Positions 35,020 through 43,731 are shown, counted from the stretch's first letter. The stretch is DNA of 45,032 nucleotides from Oceanospirillum sediminis (GCF_014164585.1 NZ_JACJFM010000040.1:1-45032), one strand, 5' to 3'. Notes: a model not told the origin generated them from the letters alone. Translations and numbers: made by a program.

Positions 35020-35967
35020 CTATTTCTGAAAATAATCACTCAGATAGCCTGCAACAATATCTCTGACCAGCATCAGGGCGGGATCCCTTACTGCATCATA
35101 GTGCCAGCATAAATCTACGGAAAACTCAGCCATACGTACAGGACAGGGCGATAAACTCAGAGAACTTTTTTCTGCCACAGCGCGTGCTGCAAAATCAGGA
35201 ATAGTACATAACGCATCTGTGCCTTTTAACAGGAAAGGAACGGCTGCGAAATGACTGCTGGACATTTGTACAGTTCGCTTCAGATTCATCTCCTCCAGCG
35301 CATCATCTACAGCTCCGGTAAGGCCAGAAAATGAGATCAGCAGGTGCTTTCGTGCGACAAACTCTTCCAGTCGAATCACTTCTGAACCCTGACGGTAATC
35401 CGGATCATACAGGCAAAGATAGCCTGCCTGCCCCAGAGTCTGACGACGAATCCGGCTGTCTTTGATACTACCACCGGTAATTGCCAGATCCACCTGATGC
35501 GTCATGATCGACTGTTCAACCCGTTCACGATTTGTCTGCTGAAACACAACGTGAAATCCGGGAGCCTGCTGCTGAATCAGTTGTACCAGCTGACGACCAA
35601 AGGCAATTTCATAATCATCGGATAGCCCCAGGGTAATCGTTCTGACCTGCTGGCGTATATCGCTTTCCAGACGCGGAGACAGAGAAAGCTCTATTTTATC
35701 CAGTGCATCCTGTATTACCGGGCGCAGTAACACTGCCCGTGCCGTGGGCTTCATGCCAGCCTGGGTACGCTCAAACAGCGGGTCATCGTATACCTGACGC
35801 AAACGTTTCAATGCGGCACTAACCGCCGGTTGTCCAAGGCACAGCTTTTCTGCTGCACGGGTCACATTCTGCTCCTGGTACAGCATCAGAAATACCTTCA
35901 GCAGGTTCAGATCGATATTTGCCAGATTAAAATGATTAATAACTGAAACCTCTGCTATCAATTTCAT
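35020..35967 (-). CDS. LysR-type regulator, NodD-like branch, divergent from nitrilase
   Basis: A 315-residue LysR-type regulator in the NodD/SyrM-like branch (IDLNLLKVFLMLYQEQNVTRAAEKLCLGQPAVSAALKRL-type start, given in part). The recognition helix is at residues about 35-60. The start at 35967 has a poor ribosome-binding site and the first 15 residues are atypical; a start within the first 20 codons is possible. It is divergent from the nitrilase at 36033 with only 65 bp between the starts, which hold a clean dyad at 35991-36011. It is therefore the probable nitrilase regulator. Confidence 0.88.
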   Translation of the reverse strand: MKLIAEVSVINHFNLANIDLNLLKVFLMLYQEQNVTRAAEKLCLGQPAVSAALKRLRQVYDDPLFERTQAGMKPTARAVLLRPVIQDALDKIELSLSPRLESDIRQQVRTITLGLSDDYEIAFGRQLVQLIQQQAPGFHVVFQQTNRERVEQSIMTHQVDLAITGGSIKDSRIRRQTLGQAGYLCLYDPDYRQGSEVIRLEEFVARKHLLISFSGLTGAVDDALEEMNLKRTVQMSSSHFAAVPFLLKGTDALCTIPDFAARAVAEKSSLSLSPCPVRMAEFSVDLCWHYDAVRDPALMLVRDIVAGYLSDYFQK

Positions 35968-35990
35968 TGCTTTTGTCTGGCTCAGTATAG

Positions 35991-36011
35991 TGTTTTCAGA
36001 TAAAGAAAACA
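35991..36011. promoter_or_regulatory. Dyad in the regulator-nitrilase intergenic region
   Basis: TGTTTTC (35991-35997) and GAAAACA (36005-36011) form a perfect 7-bp dyad around 7 bp. Its spacing fits the T-N11-A rule for LysR-type sites. It is centred about 32 bp before the nitrilase start, so binding could repress or activate both genes. Confidence 0.55.
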
Positions 36012-36032
36012 GACAACACAGAGGTCTCTATC

Positions 36033-37001
36033 ATGTCGAATAAGAAAAAGATGGATAAACGTCAGGAGAAAATGACCGCTAATACGCTGACCGTTGCTGC
36101 ATTGCAGCTGGGTTCAGACAATCGCGGCACTCAGGCGACACTGGAAAATATCCTGAGCTATAAAGATCAGATTCGTGATACCGGTTGCAAACTGGTGGTC
36201 ATGCCTGAAGCATTACTGGGAGGGTATCCTAAAGGGCAGGATTTTGGTGCTCGAATAGGCTATCGCACTCAGCAAGGGCGGGATGATTATCTGGCTTACT
36301 GGCAGCAGGCGATCACAACCGACGGCCCGGAAGTGAAAGCATTGTGTGCTCTGGCAAAAGACACCTGTTGTAATCTGGTCGTAGGCGCCATTGAAAAGGC
36401 TGGCACCAGCTTGTATTGCTCTGTTTTATATCTGTCAGATCAGGGGGAGTTAGTCGGCAAACATCGAAAACTGATGCCTACGGCCAGTGAGCGTCTGGTC
36501 TGGGCTCAGGGAGATGGTTCGACATTGCCGGTACTGGATACCAGTGCCGGACGTATCAGTGGTGCTATCTGCTGGGAAAACTATATGCCTGCTTTGCGTC
36601 AGTCACTTTATGCTCAGGGGGTAGAGATCTGGTGTGTATCGACAGTGGATGATAGAGAGATCTGGCAGGCCAGTATGCGTCATATTGCTTACGAAGGGCG
36701 TATGTTTCTGATCAGTGCCTGCCAGTATCAGCCTTCACCGGAAGAACAGGGCATCAATACGGAATGGCCGGATCAGCAAACTCTGATTCGTGGTGGCAGT
36801 GTGATCATCTCACCTATGGGCGATATTCTGGCTGGACCTGTCTGTGAACAGGAAGGGCTGATCACCGCAGAAATTAATCTGAATGAGATTGTCAAAGCCC
36901 GTTATGACCTGGATGTATCAGGACATTATGCTCGCAACGATATTTTTCAGCTGACAGTAGATGCCCGAAGTAAGCCCGGAGTCAGCTTCAATGAACAGTA
37001 G
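36033..37001 (+). CDS. Nitrilase
   Basis: A 322-residue enzyme of the carbon-nitrogen hydrolase family, in the true nitrilase branch (nitrile plus water to carboxylic acid plus ammonia). The catalytic triad is Glu in VVMPEALLGGYPKG, Lys in GKHRKLMPT, and Cys in GAICWENYMP. The GYPKGQDFGARIG and TASERLVWAQGDGS stretches are typical of nitrilases rather than amidases. The ATG at 36033 is preceded by AGAGG at a spacing of about 9 nt. The lead of about 18 residues, Lys-rich, is extra. It stands divergent from a NodD-like LysR regulator. The substrate preference cannot be read from the sequence. Confidence 0.92.
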   Translation: MSNKKKMDKRQEKMTANTLTVAALQLGSDNRGTQATLENILSYKDQIRDTGCKLVVMPEALLGGYPKGQDFGARIGYRTQQGRDDYLAYWQQAITTDGPEVKALCALAKDTCCNLVVGAIEKAGTSLYCSVLYLSDQGELVGKHRKLMPTASERLVWAQGDGSTLPVLDTSAGRISGAICWENYMPALRQSLYAQGVEIWCVSTVDDREIWQASMRHIAYEGRMFLISACQYQPSPEEQGINTEWPDQQTLIRGGSVIISPMGDILAGPVCEQEGLITAEINLNEIVKARYDLDVSGHYARNDIFQLTVDARSKPGVSFNEQ

Positions 37002-37120
37002 TACTTTCTCAATCAGATCCAGATGATTAAACCGCCTTAATGGTATTGAATTTACGATATAAGAATGGATCAATTCTTCATATCAATTAAGACTAAAGTA
37101 CAGTTAAAGTTGCTCCTTTA

Positions 37121-37134
37121 CGGCTATATAGCCG
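37121..37134. promoter_or_regulatory. 14-bp perfect palindrome in the NosR-like leader
   Basis: CGGCTATATAGCCG is a perfect palindrome immediately before the larger hairpin at 37135-37180. As DNA it could be an operator; as RNA it would make only a small stem. It lies 52 bp before the start codon of the NosR-like gene. Confidence 0.5.
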
Positions 37135-37180
37135 CTACTCCCTGCTGCGTGATACTCAGGTGACATCTATCAGGGAGTAG
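37135..37180 (+). promoter_or_regulatory. Leader hairpin covering the ribosome-binding site of the NosR-like gene
   Basis: CTACTCCC (37135-37142) pairs with GGGAGTAG (37173-37180), and TGATA (37150-37154) pairs with TATCA (37168-37172), giving 13 pairs with a 7-nt bulge. The 3' arm contains GGGAG, the only ribosome-binding site before the ATG at 37186. The folded RNA would hide it, so expression may depend on a protein, ligand or temperature opening the stem. Confidence 0.6.
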
Positions 37181-37185
37181 CACTT

Positions 37186-39339
37186 ATGCAAGTGTTCAGA
37201 GTTCTGGCGCTGTTTTTTTTATGTCTTGCGCCATGGTTACCGGTTAAAGCTGAACAGGCTCAGCCCGCTCCAGCGGAGATGAGAGGCCTGATCAAACAGC
37301 TTTTCCCGGAAGCTACCGAAATTAAAGCACCGACTGATGAAGTCGCTGTCTGGCAGGTTTATCAGGTGACAGAAGTCATTGGGTACGCCTATCTGTCCGG
37401 GGATTATATTAAGTTACCCGGTTTTTCCGGTGCACCTTATCAACTGCTGATCGGTATTGAGCACAATGGTCTGTACAGAGGGGTTCATGTCGTTGAGCAG
37501 CATGAACCTATTTTTCTGCATGGTTTAGGTACAGGGCCGATGAATGACTTTGCCGCCCAGTATCCGACACTGGATATCCGGCGCACTATCAAAATTACCA
37601 GTGCCACAGTACGTAATAAGACCTCAGGGGCCAACCAGTATATTGATGGTATTACCAAAGCCACGGTATCGGCTATTGTGTTGAACGAAACCGTTATGCT
37701 GTCAGCGCAGAAGGTAGCGCAGGATATCGGTATTATTCCGTTACTCCGGCCTCCCGCTACAGTTAAAACAGAACACTTTGAAGCGCTGAACTGGCAGAAA
37801 TTACTGGATCAGGGCATGATCCAGCGTCTGCAATTAAGTTATGACCAGCTGGAGCAGGCCTTTTCTGATACCAGTGCCGATGGTCTGGGCGACGAACCGG
37901 TCGGTGATAATGATCAGGTTGCGGATCTGTATTTTGCCTACCTGAATGTACCCAGTATTGGTCGTTATCTCTTAGGTGATGCCGGTTATCAGCGCCTGAT
38001 GCAGGAAGAGCTGAAAACTGGCGAACATGCCATTGCTGTGATATCTGTTGGCCCTTACTCCGTATTGGGTGATGAGTTTGTTCCTGGTACACCTCCAGAC
38101 CGTTTAGCTGTTTATCAGAATGATCAGCAAATTGGCTTACGGGATATCGACTTCTTACGGGACCCGGATCGTCTGCTGGAGATTGAAGGCCAGTTATCAG
38201 CTGAAGTACCGGAGTTTGAAGAGTACCAGGTGTTTCGTATTAAAGCCGCTGCACCATTTGATCCGGCTTCCCAGTGGAAACTGGCGTTGATGGTCACTCG
38301 TTCTCCGGGTTATCTGCGCGATGATGTGGTCAAAGAGTTTCATGGTCAGTATCAGCTACCGGAGCGCTTTTTTGATATCCCGGATATGAGTGCTTCACAG
38401 CCAGAACCTTTGTGGAAGCAGATCTGGCGGGATCGTCAGGAGCGCATTATTGCTCTGCTGGCGGGGCTGGTGGTTCTGACATCAATTATCTTTGCTCATC
38501 GCTGGCTGACAGCTCAGCCAAAACTATTTCAGGCAGTACGCTGGGGCTTTCTGGTCTACACTCTGGTGTTTATCGGTTATATCACTCAAGGCCAGCTATC
38601 CATTACCAACGTATTTACTATCGCTCAGGTCATTACCGGCAGTGCCAATAGCGATATTCTACTGCTTGATCCGGTGATCTTTATCCTGTGGTGTTATGTA
38701 CTGGTTACCCTGGTGATCTGGGGGAGGGGTTACTTCTGTGGCTGGTTATGCCCGTTTGGAGTACTGCAGGAAATGGCCGCCTGGCTGGGAGAGAAAAAGC
38801 TGCGCCTGAAACAGAAACGGGTGCCATTTGCCCTGCATCAGAAGCTCTGGAAACTGAAATATCTGATCTTCACAGCCCTGGTCGTCACCAGCTTAACCTC
38901 AGTTGGCACCGCTGAGCAGGCAGCTGAAGTGGAGCCATTCAAAACCGCCATTACTATGGGGTTCGTCCGGGAATGGCCGTTTGTCATTTATGCGATGCTC
39001 TTGCTGATTGCCGGATTGTATCTGCATAAGCCTTTCTGCCGCTATCTGTGCCCTCTGGGAGCGGGTTTTGCCATCTTTGGGCGTTTCCACCTGCTACGCT
39101 GGCTGCCTCGTCGGAAGGCCTGCGGTTCTCCCTGTAAACTCTGTAATCATCGTTGTGGTATTAAAGCGATCCATCCGGATGGCCAGATTGATTATAACGA
39201 GTGTATCCAGTGTCTGGAGTGTGAAGTGATCTATCATGATGATAAGCAATGCGTTCCTTTGATTACTGCCAGCCGTAAGACAAAAGCCGTCCATAAAAGC
39301 AAACCGGATCAGGTGATTGCCCGTTCCGTCAGTGAGTAA
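37186..39339 (+). CDS. NosR/NirI-family membrane flavo-iron-sulfur protein
   Basis: A 717-residue inner-membrane protein, close to the length of NosR (about 724). Residues 1-22 are a signal peptide. The periplasmic part holds an FMN-binding domain (about 75-175) with DGITKATV (154-161) near the expected flavin site. About six membrane helices follow, with Cys-rich motifs FCGWLCPFG (near 517) and FCRYLCPLG (near 616), as in NapH/NosR. The tail (about 645-690) has two clusters of cysteines for 4Fe-4S centres (CGSPCKLC, CGIKAI, CIQCLEC). NosR supplies electrons to nitrous oxide reductase, but no nos gene lies nearby, so its partner is unknown. Translation may be gated by the leader hairpin. Confidence 0.92.
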   Translation: MQVFRVLALFFLCLAPWLPVKAEQAQPAPAEMRGLIKQLFPEATEIKAPTDEVAVWQVYQVTEVIGYAYLSGDYIKLPGFSGAPYQLLIGIEHNGLYRGVHVVEQHEPIFLHGLGTGPMNDFAAQYPTLDIRRTIKITSATVRNKTSGANQYIDGITKATVSAIVLNETVMLSAQKVAQDIGIIPLLRPPATVKTEHFEALNWQKLLDQGMIQRLQLSYDQLEQAFSDTSADGLGDEPVGDNDQVADLYFAYLNVPSIGRYLLGDAGYQRLMQEELKTGEHAIAVISVGPYSVLGDEFVPGTPPDRLAVYQNDQQIGLRDIDFLRDPDRLLEIEGQLSAEVPEFEEYQVFRIKAAAPFDPASQWKLALMVTRSPGYLRDDVVKEFHGQYQLPERFFDIPDMSASQPEPLWKQIWRDRQERIIALLAGLVVLTSIIFAHRWLTAQPKLFQAVRWGFLVYTLVFIGYITQGQLSITNVFTIAQVITGSANSDILLLDPVIFILWCYVLVTLVIWGRGYFCGWLCPFGVLQEMAAWLGEKKLRLKQKRVPFALHQKLWKLKYLIFTALVVTSLTSVGTAEQAAEVEPFKTAITMGFVREWPFVIYAMLLLIAGLYLHKPFCRYLCPLGAGFAIFGRFHLLRWLPRRKACGSPCKLCNHRCGIKAIHPDGQIDYNECIQCLECEVIYHDDKQCVPLITASRKTKAVHKSKPDQVIARSVSE

Positions 39340-39385
39340 TTGCTGTCATCTTCTCTATCTCAGGCAAAATTATTCTTAAGGCCGG

Positions 39386-39414
39386 AGCCCGCTGTATATA
39401 CAGTGGGCTTTTAA
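39386..39414 (+). terminator. Rho-independent terminator of the NosR-like gene
   Basis: AGCCC (39386-39390) pairs with GGGCT (39405-39409) around a self-complementary CTGTATATACAG core, followed by TTTTAA. It lies 47 bp past the stop codon. Confidence 0.8.
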
Positions 39415-39665
39415 TCAGTACATATCATTGATAATTCCCTTGTAAATGTTGGGTTTCTTCGAAAATTAGTTGAAATGAAACCTGTATTGTGACCAGATGT
39501 AATTCAGCATCAGTCATCCGGATTTTGCCGAAATAAGCCATGTCAGAGAACATCGCCGTCATATACAGTCCGGAGTTTTGTCTATACTTATCTATTGAAT
39601 GAAACACCGGATTAAATCAAATCGTTTTTGTGTCTCGTTCTGATTATTCTGACAGGTTGAGTCTT
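39415..39665. other. Intergenic stretch before the Sel1 gene
   Basis: About 250 bp with no gene. A minus-strand frame here lacks a ribosome-binding site. It probably holds the promoter of the Sel1-repeat gene, but I could not pick a clear -35/-10 pair. Confidence 0.4.
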
Positions 39666-40706
39666 ATGTTACGCCCTCTATTAGTAAGCTGTTTATGTCT
39701 GACCGGGCTGCCTCTTTTTGCCAGTACCAGTGACAGTACCCCTTATAAGGAGTTGCCTCCCCAGACATTGCATATGGATCGGGAGTCCGCGGGCAAAGGG
39801 AATGCTGAATCGATGGCTAAGATGGGCTGGATCTATCAGAAAGGCATTGGTGTTTTACCGGATGATATGACCGCCATTGATTGGTATAGCCGGGCTGCGG
39901 CAAAAGGAAATGCTGATGCAATGACCAACATGGGATGGATGTATGCTCAGGGCAATGGCGTCGATAAGAATGACCAGAAAGCTCTGTACTGGTATGAGCA
40001 GGCTGCAGGTCTTGGTAATGCCGGAGCAATGCGTAATCTGGGATGGATGTATTTTGTCGGTCAGGGTACTGAGCAGAGCCATCATTTAGCTGCTCACTGG
40101 TATTATAGAGCAGCAGAGCAAGGTTCAGCTTCAGCTATGACAGATCTGGGCTGGATGTTTTTTGATGGCAATGGGTTTGATGCCAGTACTGATAAAGCGT
40201 TGCAATGGTTTCGTCTGGCGGCTGACAGGGGGTATGGCCGGGCGATGGCCGACCTGGGCTGGATGTACCTGATGGGGCATGGTGTTGAACAAAATGATGA
40301 TATGGCTGCTTACTGGTACAGACAAGCTGCTGAGAGGGATGATGCCAGAGGCATGACCGATCTGGCCTGGATGTATGCCAATGGACGTGGTGTTGAGCAG
40401 AATGATGTGGCTGCGGTTCAATGGTATCGTAAGGCCGCTGACCAGGGCTTCACCCGAGCCATGACTAATCTGGGCTGGATGTATTATCAGGGTAAAGGTG
40501 TTGCACCCAGTTCTGTTCAGGGACTACGCTGGTTAAATCAGGCGGCAGAACAGGGCGATATTCATGCGATGACGCTATTAGGAAAAATGTACTACCAGGG
40601 CAAAGGTGTTGCGAAAAGCGAAAGCGTAGGTCTGCTCTGGTTGAATAAAGCTGCCCGTTCCGGAAGCGATGATGCTCAGGAAACGCTTGAGCAACTGGGT
40701 GGTTAA
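39666..40706 (+). CDS. Secreted Sel1-repeat protein (eight repeats)
   Basis: A 346-residue protein. The ATG at 39666 is preceded by AGG at a spacing of about 9 nt and gives a signal peptide (MLRPLLVSCLCLTGLPLFAS), while a GTG start 36 bp upstream would bury it. Eight Sel1-like repeats of about 36 residues run from residue 46 to the end; each has a form of AMTNLGWMYxxGxGV followed by AxxWYxxAAxxG. Such solenoids serve as protein-protein scaffolds in the periplasm. The repeats keep Trp at the LGWMY position almost throughout, which is more uniform than usual and suggests recent internal duplication. No partner gene is adjacent. Confidence 0.92.
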   Translation: MLRPLLVSCLCLTGLPLFASTSDSTPYKELPPQTLHMDRESAGKGNAESMAKMGWIYQKGIGVLPDDMTAIDWYSRAAAKGNADAMTNMGWMYAQGNGVDKNDQKALYWYEQAAGLGNAGAMRNLGWMYFVGQGTEQSHHLAAHWYYRAAEQGSASAMTDLGWMFFDGNGFDASTDKALQWFRLAADRGYGRAMADLGWMYLMGHGVEQNDDMAAYWYRQAAERDDARGMTDLAWMYANGRGVEQNDVAAVQWYRKAADQGFTRAMTNLGWMYYQGKGVAPSSVQGLRWLNQAAEQGDIHAMTLLGKMYYQGKGVAKSESVGLLWLNKAARSGSDDAQETLEQLGG

Positions 40707-40727
40707 CGGAGATTTATTCCAAAAACA

Positions 40728-40769
40728 ACTGAGTTCTGTGGCGATATAAAAACCGTTTCAGAACTCAGT
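40728..40769. terminator. 11-bp inverted repeat between convergent genes
   Basis: ACTGAGTTCTG (40728-40738) pairs with CAGAACTCAGT (40759-40769) across a 20-nt loop between the Sel1 gene (ending 40706) and the GTPase gene (ending 40792). No T-run; a bidirectional terminator is likely from its position. Confidence 0.5.
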
Positions 40770-40791
40770 GCCATATTGCTCTATCCTTCAC

Positions 40792-42180
40792 CTATTCATC
40801 AACCAGGCGTAATGCCCGAATCAGATCTGCCAGCAGCGTCATCTCTTTCTGGCTGAGTCCCTTCTGCCCTTTCAGTAATAACCGGGTGAGTTGAACTTGC
40901 TGAGTTTTACTGAGCAACTTTGTCCGGTGCGTCATGCCCCGCTCCTGCACATTAAGAAGCTGCCGCTGAGCATGATTTCTGCTACCCACGGCATCCGCAA
41001 AGTCCAGTAAACGACCCAGAATAACAAAGGCAAAACCGGTATCTTTAACTGGTCCGGCTGTCAGCATTTTTCCGGCCAGAGGAACCCCTTTAATATTAAG
41101 TGCATCTGTTTTTCGGGTGGCTGCCAGTGATGCCAGCCCGGTAACTATGCCACCGGTCAGAGCACCGGTCATCAGAGAGGCGCCACCTACTCCTGCATCA
41201 ATGATCGCTCCGGACGCTGCTCCTGCAGCGGCAGATAAGGCGATCAGTTTTTTTCGATCCAGTCCGAAAATATACCAGGTGGACTGGTCGAACATATCTG
41301 GAAAATCTGCCTGTAATTGCCCTGCATCAGTCTGTAGTTGCGTCAGGGCGTACATCGCTTGTATCTGCTGACGAAAGTGCTCTTCATGCTCTCTTAATGT
41401 TTTCTGATATTGCGTAGCCAGTTGCTGTTTTAACAGGCTTTCGGTGAACTGTACGGGCACTTTAATCTGGCGTGTTTCGGACAGGATGCGCCCCAGGCTT
41501 TCTGCAATCAGATAAGCACTCTGCGCTTCCAGCTTGTTGCTATGGTCTTCTAAGTGTTGCAGGGCCTGCTCCAGTTGATGGCGCCAGGGTTCATACAGTT
41601 CCGCAAAGGCTGATAATACTGCCCGCTTTTTTTCATCATTCGCGCTCATGGGATCAAACACCCGCACGATACTGAAAAACTGCGACAGGGCGGATTGCCA
41701 CTGGGGAACATAATCCGCACCGCTAATAGGATTGATCAGCGCCATACGGGGTTGCCCGGTCCATTGTAACACCGACATTTCAGCTTCATATTCTGGCGAA
41801 TATGGCAAAGACCCGTCCACGACATAAATAATACCTGCACCCTGCATGACTGGAGTCAAAAGCTCAGTTTCATCCTGAAACCGGTTGCTTTCCTGAGAAG
41901 CCTGTTCAGCCAGAAAAGCCTTTACCGTTTCAGCGCGTTGAGAAGCATTGTCGGCATGCTGTTCCAGCCAGGCCAGCACCTGACGTGGTCTTTGAAAGCC
42001 CGGAGTGTCAATCAGGTGGTACAAAGGCTGACCATCAACCGAGCAGGTAAAGGATTGCGAACGAGTTGTCGTGCCTGAGATTTCCGAGATACTGACGTCA
42101 TCCTGACGAGTCAGTGTCGAGACAATACTGGATTTGCCCTTATTCGGATGCCCCACTACGGCAAATTCTGGCAGATTCAT
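40792..42180 (-). CDS. DUF3482-type GTPase
   Basis: A 462-residue GTPase-like protein. The ATG at 42180 gives a protein that begins just before the P-loop GHPNKGKSS (residues 10-18); a longer ATG at 42243 lies inside the upstream gene. Further GTPase motifs are a Thr-rich switch I (SGTTTRSQSF) and G3 as DTPGF near residue 59. The C-terminal half has coiled-coil-like helices and a glycine-rich hydrophobic hairpin (AAAGAASGAIIDAGVGG), probably for membrane association. This matches the DUF3482 family. It follows the DUF2868 gene by 28 bp in one operon. The pair is widespread in gammaproteobacteria, but the role is unknown. Confidence 0.85.
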   Translation of the reverse strand: MNLPEFAVVGHPNKGKSSIVSTLTRQDDVSISEISGTTTRSQSFTCSVDGQPLYHLIDTPGFQRPRQVLAWLEQHADNASQRAETVKAFLAEQASQESNRFQDETELLTPVMQGAGIIYVVDGSLPYSPEYEAEMSVLQWTGQPRMALINPISGADYVPQWQSALSQFFSIVRVFDPMSANDEKKRAVLSAFAELYEPWRHQLEQALQHLEDHSNKLEAQSAYLIAESLGRILSETRQIKVPVQFTESLLKQQLATQYQKTLREHEEHFRQQIQAMYALTQLQTDAGQLQADFPDMFDQSTWYIFGLDRKKLIALSAAAGAASGAIIDAGVGGASLMTGALTGGIVTGLASLAATRKTDALNIKGVPLAGKMLTAGPVKDTGFAFVILGRLLDFADAVGSRNHAQRQLLNVQERGMTHRTKLLSKTQQVQLTRLLLKGQKGLSQKEMTLLADLIRALRLVDE

Positions 42181-42208
42181 TGAGTGTTTCCCACGATTAA
42201 ATCGCTGA

Positions 42209-43690
42209 TCATCCGTTTTTCCCCTCAGAACGTTCAGTATCATGCGTTAATGAAGCCATCAGGTCATGTTTGCTGGATTGCTCCAGAGGCAGTTGATGCC
42301 GGTCTGCAAAAAACTGCCAGGTTTTTAGCTGAACATCTGTGCGTTCAGCCGCAATATTCTGAGCATTAATCAGAATTAGTCTCAGCGTAACGCCTTTATC
42401 CCGAAGCTGTTCTGCTATATCTGCCAGTTCACCGGTAGGGATTTGCCAGAGATCTGCAATCAGAGCAATAGCTTCCGTTTCAACAGTGGAAAGCTGATTC
42501 AACCAGTCCTCATCAGCCTGCCATGACGCCAGTCCCAGATTATGGCGGACAGGTATCTCTGTTTCACTTAAACGCCAGCCAACCTGATAACCTGTTAATG
42601 CTGGTTCTTGAATCCGGGGCTGAGATTTGATCTCAGTTTCAGTCTGAGGCTCTTGCTGGTCAGGGCGCTTTGTTGCTTTTTCTTCTGTTTCTGTTTTAGT
42701 GGCAACAGGCATAGTGTCTTGCGGTTGATCTTCTGGTGCTTCCTCTTGCTGCAACGGATCAATAGAAACCGTATGCTGCTGATGGTTCAGAAATTGCTCC
42801 GGTACAACCGATGTTTGTATAGCCCGGCCCAGTCGGGATTTCAGCTGATAATTAAACAGTGCCATGAGTAGTAAGCGGGGTAGCAGGCCATAGGTCAGTA
42901 CCGCTGCTACCACAAAAGACCAGAGTTCGGAGCTTTGTTCGGTTTGTCCTGGCTCCGCAAAAGGCTGTACGCTGAACTGGCTGGCTTCTACCACGGAAAG
43001 AGCCGGTGCCTCCAGCCATAACTGCCAGGGTAGGGCAATCCAGTGAAAGATTGCTGCCATCGTTTCATAATTCTGAATAAAGGTTGAAGACCAGTAAAAA
43101 CGTATTTCCTGAAAAGTCGCAAAGACAAAAAAAGCGATAAGCCCACCCAGCACCATCAGACTGGCGCCTTGCTGAAGCTGTCGAGCCAGCCAGGGGCGAA
43201 GTAACAAGTGATTTGGCTGAAAGTCTGGCAACTGGTAACGCTCTGCGAGCCAGTGATATCCCAGTGGTGGATGACGAGGTTTTTCCGGGCTGGATGCTGC
43301 CGAGACCGCCGTTAACAATGATAATAAGCAGGGGAAAAAAGCAAATAGAAACAGGGGGAGCCAGATATTAATTATGCCTCCTGCCTGTACTGCCAGCACC
43401 CCTGACATCGTCACAGCCCCTGTAATAAGACATACCCCCCATAACCACCAGGGCAAACGTATAAGGTGCTGAGGCCTGAAAGCTTGTTGCTGCCATAATG
43501 TCAGCCATTGTTGCAGAGAAGTCGGCGTTCCAGACACTGAGGATGAGATGTCTGAACAGGCCTGTGAGTTCAGGGACAATACTTTACCCTGCTCAACAAA
43601 ACGACAAAAACTTAACCAGAGAAATAAGCTAAAACTTGCGGAACGTTTCAGGAAAAATTCAGAGGCTTCTGAATCAGGAAGATGACTCAT
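42209..43690 (-). CDS. DUF2868-type membrane protein
   Basis: A 493-residue inner-membrane protein of the DUF2868 family. The ATG at 43690 is chosen because the earlier in-frame start is only TTG; AAGG lies about 11 nt upstream. Four or so hydrophobic helices occur in the first 310 residues, with a cytosolic Gln/Glu/Thr-rich linker of about 60 residues in the middle (about 320-375). The C-terminal part (VTLRLILINAQNIAAERTD region) may form a separate alpha/beta domain. It is the first gene of a two-gene operon with the DUF3482 GTPase, so a membrane anchor or regulator of that GTPase is likely. Function unknown. Confidence 0.82.
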   Translation of the reverse strand: MSHLPDSEASEFFLKRSASFSLFLWLSFCRFVEQGKVLSLNSQACSDISSSVSGTPTSLQQWLTLWQQQAFRPQHLIRLPWWLWGVCLITGAVTMSGVLAVQAGGIINIWLPLFLFAFFPCLLSLLTAVSAASSPEKPRHPPLGYHWLAERYQLPDFQPNHLLLRPWLARQLQQGASLMVLGGLIAFFVFATFQEIRFYWSSTFIQNYETMAAIFHWIALPWQLWLEAPALSVVEASQFSVQPFAEPGQTEQSSELWSFVVAAVLTYGLLPRLLLMALFNYQLKSRLGRAIQTSVVPEQFLNHQQHTVSIDPLQQEEAPEDQPQDTMPVATKTETEEKATKRPDQQEPQTETEIKSQPRIQEPALTGYQVGWRLSETEIPVRHNLGLASWQADEDWLNQLSTVETEAIALIADLWQIPTGELADIAEQLRDKGVTLRLILINAQNIAAERTDVQLKTWQFFADRHQLPLEQSSKHDLMASLTHDTERSEGKNG

Positions 43691-43731
43691 GCAGAGTAAA
43701 CCTTTCAATACAGAGAAGTGTGTAAAATAAC

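Noticed and set aside
37060-37095. FNR/DNR box before the NosR-like gene
   Set aside because: The ATCAATT copies are direct repeats, not the TTGAT-N4-ATCAA dyad, so the site does not match FNR-type operators.
39817-40421. Minus-strand frames across the Sel1 gene
   Set aside because: They mirror the repeat structure of the Sel1 gene in antisense and lack ribosome-binding sites.
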